From: Paractinoplanes rishiriensis
Lineage (GTDB): Bacteria; Actinomycetota; Actinomycetes; Mycobacteriales; Micromonosporaceae
Direction: 5' to 3'
DNA: 64,000 bases
NCBI RefSeq assembly: GCF_016862375.1
Contig: NZ_BOMV01000035.1
Location: 62,001 to 126,000 of the forward strand
Positions 34,298 through 42,813 of the stretch are shown here, piece by piece; positions within the stretch are counted from its first letter, which is position 1; every line of letters starts with the position of its first letter. The notes under the pieces were generated by a model. It saw only the letters and a list, made by a program, of their open reading frames with translations. It was not told the origin of the DNA and did no database searches. A program made the position numbers and the translations under genes.

Positions 34298-36436
34298 CTA
34301 TCGCCGCTGGAGCACGGCGAGTTCATCGCGGGCACGGGTGGCGGCCACATATATCAATGACCGGGCACGCAACTCGGCGTCGTGCCGTTCGGCGTCGTCC
34401 AAGCCGTCGAGCCGGGCCTGCTCGGCGGCCGAACGGAAGCCAGCATCAGCGAGCACTACCTTGGCGAACTCCATGCCCTTGGCCCGGTACATGGTCATCA
34501 CGAGCACCCGGCCTTCGGCTGGCCGGTCACGATCGACTGCTCGCGCCGGTACGCCGCGCTCATTGAGCGCGTTGACCACTCGCTCGCGCTGGAACTTGTC
34601 GGGCACAAGGACAGCGATCGTCTCGGGCGTCGCTCCGCAGTCAAGCCAGGAACGGATCCGGTCCGCAATCGTGTCGAGTTCGGCTGCGAGCGAATCCACG
34701 CTGTCCACCTTCGGGGCCGGCCCCGATCGAGCCGAACGGTAGCCGGTGGCTTCTTCCTGATCTTCGAGGTCCACGTAGTCGCCGCCGTCGAGCATCGCCA
34801 TCGCATAGCGCAGGTTCTGTGCGGTGGTGCGGTAGTTGAGGGTGAGCCGCTGTGAGCGGCCGACGATCTTGATGCCGTACCGGCCCAGGACGATGTGGTT
34901 GCCGTAGATGCGCTGGTGGGAGTCCTCGGCGATGAACAGGTCGTCCTCGCCGTCGGCGACCAGGGCCCTCAGCACCTGCCAGTGCGTCGGCGACAGGTCC
35001 TGTCCTTCGTCGACGAGCACGTGGTCCGCTTGGCCGCCGGTGGCAGCGAGATGGGCGGCGGCGACAGCCGCTGCCTCGGCAAAGTCGAGGGTGCCGTCGA
35101 TACGGCACTGAGCCCGGTACGCAGCGATCAGTGCCCACACTCTGTCGCGCTTGGCGCGGTCCAGGGCGACACCGCGATTGGATCGCCGGACACGGCGATA
35201 TTCCGCCTCGTTCTTCACCCGACTGGGCAGGACCACAAGAGCGTATTCGGCGCTCAGGAAGGTCTCGTTGGCGATCTCCGGTGGCAGTTCCGACGACGAT
35301 GCCTCGATGACTTCTCGCCACCGCCCGTTCGGGGTGCGTGCGGTGGGGCTGGATCGAGCGTCGCCCAGCACGGTTTGAACGGCATCGGTGATGGCCGTGC
35401 CGGCCGTCCGAATGACAGCGGCTGCCAAAGCATCGACGCCGTTGACGTATACACCTGGTTCGTTGAGCGCGGTCGTCTGCGGAATCGCCGGATCGAGTTG
35501 GGCGAGGCCGTCGCGGAGGGCGTCAGCCAGGTTCGTGGTGAACGTCGTCAGCACGATCCGGGCGTGCGGCTGTTCGCGGGCCAATACGCGAGCACGGTGG
35601 ATGAGCACGACGGTCTTGCCGGTGCCGGCTCCGCCGGATAGCCGGAAAGGGCCCTTGTACCGACGCACGGCATAGCGGCGTTGCTCCGGATGCAGGAATA
35701 CCCGCCACGATCCGAAGTCGCCTTTCTCGATGACCCGACGAAGTTCTTCCTGGCCGTCGATGAACGCGAACTGGGCCTGGGCGGCGGGTTGCTTGAGCGA
35801 ACGCAACAGGTCGGCGTCTTCGTCGCCGGTCTCTTCAGGCGTCGCGATTTGCAGCCGTTCGGCAATGGTGTCGATCGAGTCCGAGGTGGCCAGGTCTACC
35901 AGGAGCATCCCGAGCCAGCCGTCATGTCGTTGAGCGAGGTCGAGGATGGTGTCTTCGTCCGGTGCGGCCAGCGCCAGGTCGGCGACGTCGGCGGGAACGC
36001 CGAGCCGGCCGACAAGATCCTCACGAACGCGCCCGAGCCGAGCCAGGAGTGGCTCGGCCGGGGCTACGGGCGGATCAACAGTATGTGCGGCCGTTCCCGA
36101 CCGCTCGAGTCGGACCTGTTCGATCTGGGGAAGGCCGTTGATCGGGTTGACCTTCAAGCGGACCCGGCTGGCGACGGCGATCGCGTCGTCGTGCGGCCAG
36201 ACGCCGTGGATAACGTAGTGACTCTCGCCCGCCCCGTCGAGCCGGAACATCACGGCGCGCCAGAACTGGTCGACGCGGCCGGTGCGTACGCGCGGGTCGG
36301 CCGCGCCGGCGATCGGTTCAAGGTGCAGACCTGGGGAGGTGTCGTCGGCGGAGAGCTTCTGAAGGAAGGTCATCGCCTTGGCCTTGACCGAGCCGTCGAT
36401 CTTGACGGGCCACTTGGTCATGATGATGGTCGGCAT
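34298..36436 (-). CDS. UvrD/Rep-type helicase with RelE-like N-terminal domain
   Basis: A 712-aa protein. Residues 1-100 resemble a RelE/ParE toxin fold (DPRVRTGRVDQFWRAVMFRL then HYVIHGVWPHDDAI). A linker of about 150 residues leads to a superfamily 1 helicase: Walker A GGAGTGKT near 270, Walker B VDEGQDLS, motif IV LTLNYRTT, motif V MTMYRAKGMEF and motif VI YVAATRARDELAVL. The ATG overlaps the stop of the giant helicase gene by one base (TGATG), so it belongs to the same operon. It probably processes DNA ends; whether the RelE-like part is active is unknown. Confidence 0.85.
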   Translation of the reverse strand: MPTIIMTKWPVKIDGSVKAKAMTFLQKLSADDTSPGLHLEPIAGAADPRVRTGRVDQFWRAVMFRLDGAGESHYVIHGVWPHDDAIAVASRVRLKVNPINGLPQIEQVRLERSGTAAHTVDPPVAPAEPLLARLGRVREDLVGRLGVPADVADLALAAPDEDTILDLAQRHDGWLGMLLVDLATSDSIDTIAERLQIATPEETGDEDADLLRSLKQPAAQAQFAFIDGQEELRRVIEKGDFGSWRVFLHPEQRRYAVRRYKGPFRLSGGAGTGKTVVLIHRARVLAREQPHARIVLTTFTTNLADALRDGLAQLDPAIPQTTALNEPGVYVNGVDALAAAVIRTAGTAITDAVQTVLGDARSSPTARTPNGRWREVIEASSSELPPEIANETFLSAEYALVVLPSRVKNEAEYRRVRRSNRGVALDRAKRDRVWALIAAYRAQCRIDGTLDFAEAAAVAAAHLAATGGQADHVLVDEGQDLSPTHWQVLRALVADGEDDLFIAEDSHQRIYGNHIVLGRYGIKIVGRSQRLTLNYRTTAQNLRYAMAMLDGGDYVDLEDQEEATGYRSARSGPAPKVDSVDSLAAELDTIADRIRSWLDCGATPETIAVLVPDKFQRERVVNALNERGVPARAVDRDRPAEGRVLVMTMYRAKGMEFAKVVLADAGFRSAAEQARLDGLDDAERHDAELRARSLIYVAATRARDELAVLQRR

Positions 36437-39400
36437 CAGCGCTCTCCGAGGTCGGTGGTACCGGACAGTGCGGCGATGATGGCCTCCGGTTCCGGCTTCA
36501 CCACCTGCCAGCCGGCGGAGTGGAGGTCAGCTCGGTCTTGGTCGGGCATGTCGTAAAGATCGACAGCAACTTGCAGATTCGGCCAGCAGATGTCCATCGG
36601 AATGCCGTCCGGACCCTCCGCGCCGATCAGCGGAGCTTTCAGCTCGCCATGGGCGGCGAGGAGACGGATCAAGTCACGCTCCACACCCGAAGCGGCCGAC
36701 TCATACGCGGAGGCCCAGCTCTCGTCGACGCCGTCGGGAAGGCTGTCGGAAGCGGCAGGCTCCGGGGCCGCCACCTCCGCGGCCGGGCTTCCCACTCGGC
36801 TGGCAGTCGTGATGACGGTGGGCCAGTCACGTAACGACATGGCGTTGGCCAGTTGCAGCCACAGGCGCCACGCATCCGCGTGCGTGGCGTCGAGAGCCTG
36901 GTCCCGGTCGTCGAGCACTACTGCGGCCGGCAGAGCCGACTTGGTCGGCTCGACGACGATGGCGACAGCGCCGAACTTCCGTGCCAGGACGGTCCGGGTG
37001 CCGGGAGACAGTTCTTCGCCGAGCAGTACGGCTCGCCCGACCGCGGCGAGGCTGATCCCGTCAGCACACGTGCGCCGGGACTGAGAGTCGACCAGGAACA
37101 TCGGCACGGCCCGCGCAACGATCCCGATCTCCGCGGGCCTGGGGGCGGACACCCAGGACAGCAGCCAGCTGATCGGGCCGCCGCGCAGCCGCTCGTACGC
37201 GCTGGGCGCGGTCTGGAACGGCGCTTGCTTGATCAGCTTTGCCACCGTGGCCTCGGCGAACCAGGCTGGAGTGGTCGGGGTTTGCTGCTCGGCGGCGGCG
37301 ATGTCGGCTGCGGTCACCGCCAGCACGATGCGGCCGGTATCGCGCAGAATCTGCCGTTTCTCGGCATCCTCGGCGAGCCGGTTGCGGGATGGGACGGCGT
37401 GGAAGGCATGTCCGTCGGTGAACACGGCCACCGCGGGTACCGAGGTGTCGTTGGATTCCAGCAGGAAGTCGGGACGGGAGTTCTCGACGTTGACCTGCGG
37501 GGTGAGGGTCCATTGGCGGTGGTCGCCGGGGAGCGTGAAGCGGAGGGCGTTGCCCCACGGTTTCGGCACCTCCGTCATGGCTGCCCCGATCGCGGCCAGC
37601 CGCGCCGTGACCAGCTTGCGGAAGCGCTGTTCCAGATGTGATTCGGGGCTGTCCTGTGGTGGGGTGGTGACGAGCGTCCACGGCGGGCCGTCCGCGGTTT
37701 CGGCCTCCTCGTTCAGGCCGAGCAGGTGGGCGAGATGGCGCTCGGCCGAGGCCCGCGACGTGCGGCGAAGCATCGCGGGCGGGGTGAAGGGCAGCAGGCA
37801 GCGATGGCACGCGAGGCGTTCCTCGTGCCGGCACTCGCAGTCGTGAACTCGTTGCCAGGCGACCGCGAGCAGGTCACGCAGACGGCCGGGGTCGGACAGG
37901 TCGGCCAGATATCCGGTTCCTCCGGGCACGACGTCGTGCAGCAGGAGCGCGTCATGGTTGTCAGTGCCGTCACTGAGGGTGGGCTCAACAACATGCTCGA
38001 TCCGGAGGTGGTCGGGGTGTCCGCCGATCTGCTCGCGCAGACCCAACAGGACGGCCGCGGCCAGGCTCGGTACGGCGAAATCGTCGCCGAGGGTGACCGC
38101 GTAGGGAAGGCGCAGCAGCAGACCTTGGGTGTGCAGCGTCCGGGAGAGAGCGACCACGACGGTGTTCTCCGTGTCCGCCTTGCGGTACGGGCACCAGGCG
38201 CGGTGTTCGTGCGGGCGGTTACGCCCGGAGTCCGTGTCGAGCTTGCCGCACCCGCTGCACACCCGGAACAGCGTGCCGGTGCGCTCGTCGGCCGAGATGA
38301 TCCGCGACGTGCCGTGACCGGGGACACCCACGTTCAGCCAGCGCAGGTCCATGCTGCGCAGATAGGTGCAGCCCAGCCCGGTGTTGTCGGCGTACCACTT
38401 GGCCGCGATGCCTGCCGGATCGATGTCGGGGGCCGTGATGAGCTGAAACGGGATGCGGTCGCGCTGGTCGCGCCGATCGGAGATCTTGACTTCGTCGCGG
38501 CGTACCTCGGCCGAGACATGGGACAACTCGACGACGTCGAGACGCTGGCCGGTGTCGGCGATGCCGGTGCTCCCGCACCGTGGACACTTGGCGATCGGCT
38601 GCTCCTGGCCGGTGGCCGCGATGTCAGCCGCGAATCCGCAGGCGGGGCAGAACGCCCAGGGACGGATCGACTCACCGTCGATGCCGAGGTCGATCGCGTC
38701 GACGGCGATCTCCCAGCCACGGGCGTAGAACGTCGCGCCGGGTGCGAACTCGCGGATGGCCTGCGCCGAGCCGCGCCGGAACTGGGCGCTGTCGCTCTCG
38801 AACTCGCCGGAGTCCGGGTTGGTCCAGCTGATCCCCACGGCGAGGGTGACGGTGTCGTCGAGCAACGTGTAGTTGGGCAGCAGCCCGTACTCCTCCAGCA
38901 CGCTGATCCAGTACTCGCCGCGCAGGTGCGCGAGCTGACCGCTGACCAGCTTGCGCGTGGTATTGGCCGACCGCAGGGCCCGCTTGTCGTCGTCGGTCTT
39001 GGCCGGCGACGCGAACTTGGCCTCCAGCTCGGGCAACACCTTGTTGATGTCGGCCTGGCGCTGCTTGAGTGTCTCGACGGTCTGCTGCCACCGTTGGCTG
39101 GCCGCGTGCACATAACCGGCGAACAGGCTGGTGCCGGCACCGACGGACGGCCGGACCCAGTCGCTGAGCGCGGTAACGGTGGGCTCGGGTAACGACGTTA
39201 TGGTGTCGGTGAACCGGCGCACCACGACGGGGCCACCCGTCTCGGCGACGGCAATGAGTTCACCGAGGAACGAGCCTGGGTCGCTGGCTCCGATGGCCTT
39301 CTGCGCGCTGGCCGGGTGGGTGTGCCGCTCGTCGCGGGCCATCCCGTCGATCAGGCAGGCGGTGAACTGCCGTCGCAGGATCTCCTCGGCGCTCAGGTAG

Positions 39401-42400
39401 GTGGCGGGCGGCCGGACCTCGCCGTTGATGACCGACAACGGATCGCCGAGCTTGGGCAACTGGTCGCCGCGCCCGGTGAGGTAGGCCAGGTTGAGGGCGT
39501 TGCCGGTCAGCCGGCCTGCCCGCCCGACCCGCTGCAGATAGGACGCGACGGTGCGGGGCAGCGACGAGAGCAGGACGGTGGACAGGTCCCCGATGTCGAT
39601 ACCCATTTCCAGGGTGGGCGTGGCGACCAGCACGTTCGGCGCTTGCGGCTCGGTCGACGACTTCTTGAACCCGTCCTCGTAGCTCAGCCGGGTGGCGTCG
39701 TCGAGCAAACTCGTGTGTTCCCGCGCGACGATCCGGCGCATGTCCGGCGAGGCGTACAGCCGGCGATAGAAGTTGTCGGCCAGGGTCTCGCGGGTGAGGC
39801 GGCCATGGCAGCGCACCAGCATGCAGGGCGCCCCGTCGAGCTGGTCGACGGCGGTCCGGCTACCCGGCACCACGGCCCGGCAGGTGTCACAAGCCAGCAG
39901 GTGCCGCTTGGCGGCAAGGTCGGCGTGCCGAGTCGGGGCCACCTGGACACCTGAGGGCGGGATCGCGTAAACGGTGGCGCCGCTCTGGCTGGTGACGGTG
40001 GACAGGACACCATCGCGGGCCAGCCGGTCGAGCAGCAGCCGGGTGAGCCGGCCGCCGTCGGCGGGGCTCGCCGACAGCGCTCGGGATGTCCAGCGCGCGT
40101 ACCAGGATTGTGCCGAGGTGACCGCGTCCAGATCGCTGTCGCGGACCGAATTAGCCGAGCCGCCGACGCGCGGATAGCTGGGGGCCGGCCGGGTGTTGGG
40201 AAAGGCGGGCATGCCGTCGCTGCGGGGCCGGCCGCCCCAGATGGACCAGCGGTTGCCGTCCTCTTGGCGGAACTTGGTGAACCAGGGATGATCGATCGCG
40301 CCCTGGGCCCGCATCCGGTCCAGCACGCCCCGCACCCACTGCACGAGCTGCTCGTCGGTAGGTTCGGTGAGCTCCGCGTCGAGCGGGCTCTGGACGGCGA
40401 ATCCGGTCAGCACGCTTCGCGCGGCGGCAGCCATCCGGGCGGGCGGCCCGGCGTCCACCTCTACCGTCGCGGCGCCGGTCAGTTCGAGGGTCCGGCCGGT
40501 GCGCGAGTTGAGCCCGAACTCCAAGGCCACGTCGAGCGCGAGCCGCTTGCGAACCCGGGACATCACCCGGGCCGGCACCCCACGCAGGGTCTTCGACGTC
40601 CAGAACGGGGTGAACGACTCCCGATCGACACAGTCGGGGCCGAGCAGCCGATAGCGCTGGAAGTGGTCCGTGCCGGTGCGCTGGATGACGTCCTCGACCA
40701 GAGCGTCCAGGGTGAGCGCGCCGGGAGCGATCGCGGCGTTGAGTGCCGCGCGCAGGGTCAGCGTATGCGAACGGGCCTCCACGAAACCGGCCCGGTGCGC
40801 GGCGTCCTGCACCGAGTCGGTGAAGACCAGGGCCTTCTTCTCTCGCAGGTCGAGAGCCGCCGATCCGAACAGGGTGGACAGCGACACCGACAGCAGGGTG
40901 GCGATGGCGCTGCCGAGGAAGCGGATGCCGTCCGGCTGGGCGCACGACGGGCAGGTGTCGTGCCGCGCCTGCTCGTCGGCGTCACGCCCGGCGCTGGTGA
41001 GCACCGGCAGGATCCAGCCGTCACGCAGGTCGGGGTCGTCGTCGCCGGGCGGCGCGGCGAGCAACTCCCGGCCACGCACCGAGAACCAAGCCAGCCCCTC
41101 CGGAACAGCGGTCCCGCCGTACGCCGCGTCGGCCTCGGCCGGTGCGTACAGCAGAGCCCGGAACCGCCCCTCCTGGTTGGCGTGGTTGCGCCGGATCGTC
41201 TCGTCGTCAACGGCGAGACCGGTGCCGACTGGAGCGAGCGCCACCCCCCAGCCGGATCGGCCGCAGAACCGGCAGTAGACGGCCGGAAACGACGGCCGGA
41301 CGTCCTCGGTGTCGCCGCCGGCCACCGGCGGCCCGTCGTCGCCCCAGCGGAACCGGGCGGTGGTGTCGGCGGCCCGGTCGATGCGGGTGAGTTCCCGCAC
41401 CCACAGGTGCACGTCGACCGCGAGCGCGTCGCGCCCGACAACCGCCCGGATGTGCCCGAGAGCCGCCACCACGGCGGTGATCGCCCCCGCCCAGTCGTCG
41501 TCGAAGCCGCCGGCCGCGAGACTGGAGGTGCGCCGCTCGGCCTGGCCGGCGATCCGGCGGACCAGGTCATCGACGCTGATCGCGTCGACGGTCTCGAAGG
41601 CCAGCTCTTGCACCAACGGGTGCGCCTTCGCCAGGGCGAGCAGCAGGTCCGGTCCGGCTTCGGCGAGCCGGTCCCGGTCACCGGCCCAGAGCAGACCCAG
41701 CACCGTATGGGCGAGAACCGCGCCGTCCGGGTCAGTGCCGAGGTCATCGACAGCAGCACGGACCTCGCTCGCCCGGAACTCGTCTGCGACAGCGAACCCG
41801 GCCTCGGCGACCACGGTCTCCGCGTCACCCACCCACTCGGCGAGGTCCTGCCGCGACTCGGTCACCAGCGCATCGGCCGAGAACCGCTCACCGAACACCG
41901 TCTCAGCAAAACCCAGCATCGAAGCCGGATCGCCCTTGTCACCGAGGGTTGCCGACGTTGCCACCGGCGCGATCAAGCCAAGCGGCCGGGCCCGAGCCTC
42001 GTCCGTGACCTCCGGGTCGTCGTCGCGCCAGTGGCTCTTCAGTGCCAGGCCGAGGCGGCGCAGCAGCATCGCCACGTCAGTGCCCTGCGCGCCGTCGTAG
42101 GTGTGGAACTCGTCGAGCACCAGGTACCGCAGGCTGGTCGCGGACTGCCGCCACAGGCTCTGGTCATCGTGGCGCAGCAGCAACTGGTCGAGCATCTTGT
42201 AGTTGGTGAGCAGAATGTCCGGGGCGGTGTCCCGGATGACCCCACGATCGGTGATCAACCCGTCCGCCGTGACCATGGTCCGCGGCTGGTCCTTCTGCCC
42301 GGTGTAGAGCGCCGCCGTGATCGACGCCAGCTCCGGATGCCCGGTGAGTAGCCCGGCGAGGCGGGCCGCCTGGTCGTTGGCGAGGGCGTTCATCGGGTAC

Positions 42401-42813
42401 AGGATCAGCGCTTTGATCCCGGTGACACCCTCCAGCCGGGCCCGCCGCACGTGGTCCAGGACCGGGTACAGGAACGCCTCAGTCTTACCCGAGCCGGTGC
42501 CGGTCGTGACCAGCGTAGGCTGCGGGCGCTGCCCGCCCAGCGAGGTCAGCCGGGCGAAGGCTGCGGCCTGATGACCGTACGGCGGCGGGCCCGCATACCA
42601 GTCGAGGTGCTGCCGCCAGCCCGGCTCGGCGGGGCGGAACGGCAACCGCAGCCGTACGTAGGGGCCTTTGAACATGCCGGTGACCGGGTCGGACAGGAAC
42701 GTGTCGAGGCCGTCGCGCGGGTCCGTCTCGGTCAGCGCGAACGTGGTCGTCAGGTAGTCGACGAGACTGGCCCGAACGTTTGCTGCCTGGACGGTGGGGA
42801 GTAACTCGGTCAC
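36436..42813 (-). CDS. Giant YprA/DISARM-like helicase with DUF1998-like and nuclease-like regions
   Basis: A 2125-aa protein. Superfamily 2 motifs are TTGTGSGKTEA (about 103-113) and DEFH (234-237); the second RecA lobe near 1060-1100 has TPTLEMGIDIGDLS and QRVGRAGR. Residues about 1500-1670 hold cysteine pairs (CSGCGKLD, CPYRK, CECRHEER, CHRC) and VVPGGTGYL, the DUF1998 pattern of YprA/MrfA and of DISARM DrmB. The C-terminus has two stretches like PD-(D/E)XK or Vsr endonucleases (SRPDFLL with FTDGHAFH near 1780-1805; DICWPNLQVAVDLYD near 2075-2088). It overlaps its neighbours by 4 and 1 bp. It looks like DrmA and DrmB in one chain, with added nuclease-like parts. Confidence 0.85.
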   Translation of the reverse strand: MTELLPTVQAANVRASLVDYLTTTFALTETDPRDGLDTFLSDPVTGMFKGPYVRLRLPFRPAEPGWRQHLDWYAGPPPYGHQAAAFARLTSLGGQRPQPTLVTTGTGSGKTEAFLYPVLDHVRRARLEGVTGIKALILYPMNALANDQAARLAGLLTGHPELASITAALYTGQKDQPRTMVTADGLITDRGVIRDTAPDILLTNYKMLDQLLLRHDDQSLWRQSATSLRYLVLDEFHTYDGAQGTDVAMLLRRLGLALKSHWRDDDPEVTDEARARPLGLIAPVATSATLGDKGDPASMLGFAETVFGERFSADALVTESRQDLAEWVGDAETVVAEAGFAVADEFRASEVRAAVDDLGTDPDGAVLAHTVLGLLWAGDRDRLAEAGPDLLLALAKAHPLVQELAFETVDAISVDDLVRRIAGQAERRTSSLAAGGFDDDWAGAITAVVAALGHIRAVVGRDALAVDVHLWVRELTRIDRAADTTARFRWGDDGPPVAGGDTEDVRPSFPAVYCRFCGRSGWGVALAPVGTGLAVDDETIRRNHANQEGRFRALLYAPAEADAAYGGTAVPEGLAWFSVRGRELLAAPPGDDDPDLRDGWILPVLTSAGRDADEQARHDTCPSCAQPDGIRFLGSAIATLLSVSLSTLFGSAALDLREKKALVFTDSVQDAAHRAGFVEARSHTLTLRAALNAAIAPGALTLDALVEDVIQRTGTDHFQRYRLLGPDCVDRESFTPFWTSKTLRGVPARVMSRVRKRLALDVALEFGLNSRTGRTLELTGAATVEVDAGPPARMAAAARSVLTGFAVQSPLDAELTEPTDEQLVQWVRGVLDRMRAQGAIDHPWFTKFRQEDGNRWSIWGGRPRSDGMPAFPNTRPAPSYPRVGGSANSVRDSDLDAVTSAQSWYARWTSRALSASPADGGRLTRLLLDRLARDGVLSTVTSQSGATVYAIPPSGVQVAPTRHADLAAKRHLLACDTCRAVVPGSRTAVDQLDGAPCMLVRCHGRLTRETLADNFYRRLYASPDMRRIVAREHTSLLDDATRLSYEDGFKKSSTEPQAPNVLVATPTLEMGIDIGDLSTVLLSSLPRTVASYLQRVGRAGRLTGNALNLAYLTGRGDQLPKLGDPLSVINGEVRPPATYLSAEEILRRQFTACLIDGMARDERHTHPASAQKAIGASDPGSFLGELIAVAETGGPVVVRRFTDTITSLPEPTVTALSDWVRPSVGAGTSLFAGYVHAASQRWQQTVETLKQRQADINKVLPELEAKFASPAKTDDDKRALRSANTTRKLVSGQLAHLRGEYWISVLEEYGLLPNYTLLDDTVTLAVGISWTNPDSGEFESDSAQFRRGSAQAIREFAPGATFYARGWEIAVDAIDLGIDGESIRPWAFCPACGFAADIAATGQEQPIAKCPRCGSTGIADTGQRLDVVELSHVSAEVRRDEVKISDRRDQRDRIPFQLITAPDIDPAGIAAKWYADNTGLGCTYLRSMDLRWLNVGVPGHGTSRIISADERTGTLFRVCSGCGKLDTDSGRNRPHEHRAWCPYRKADTENTVVVALSRTLHTQGLLLRLPYAVTLGDDFAVPSLAAAVLLGLREQIGGHPDHLRIEHVVEPTLSDGTDNHDALLLHDVVPGGTGYLADLSDPGRLRDLLAVAWQRVHDCECRHEERLACHRCLLPFTPPAMLRRTSRASAERHLAHLLGLNEEAETADGPPWTLVTTPPQDSPESHLEQRFRKLVTARLAAIGAAMTEVPKPWGNALRFTLPGDHRQWTLTPQVNVENSRPDFLLESNDTSVPAVAVFTDGHAFHAVPSRNRLAEDAEKRQILRDTGRIVLAVTAADIAAAEQQTPTTPAWFAEATVAKLIKQAPFQTAPSAYERLRGGPISWLLSWVSAPRPAEIGIVARAVPMFLVDSQSRRTCADGISLAAVGRAVLLGEELSPGTRTVLARKFGAVAIVVEPTKSALPAAVVLDDRDQALDATHADAWRLWLQLANAMSLRDWPTVITTASRVGSPAAEVAAPEPAASDSLPDGVDESWASAYESAASGVERDLIRLLAAHGELKAPLIGAEGPDGIPMDICWPNLQVAVDLYDMPDQDRADLHSAGWQVVKPEPEAIIAALSGTTDLGER

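Noticed and set aside
40108..42351. 747-codon plus-strand open frame opposite the giant helicase
   Set aside because: Shadow composition and no recognisable domain; the minus strand carries conserved helicase motifs.
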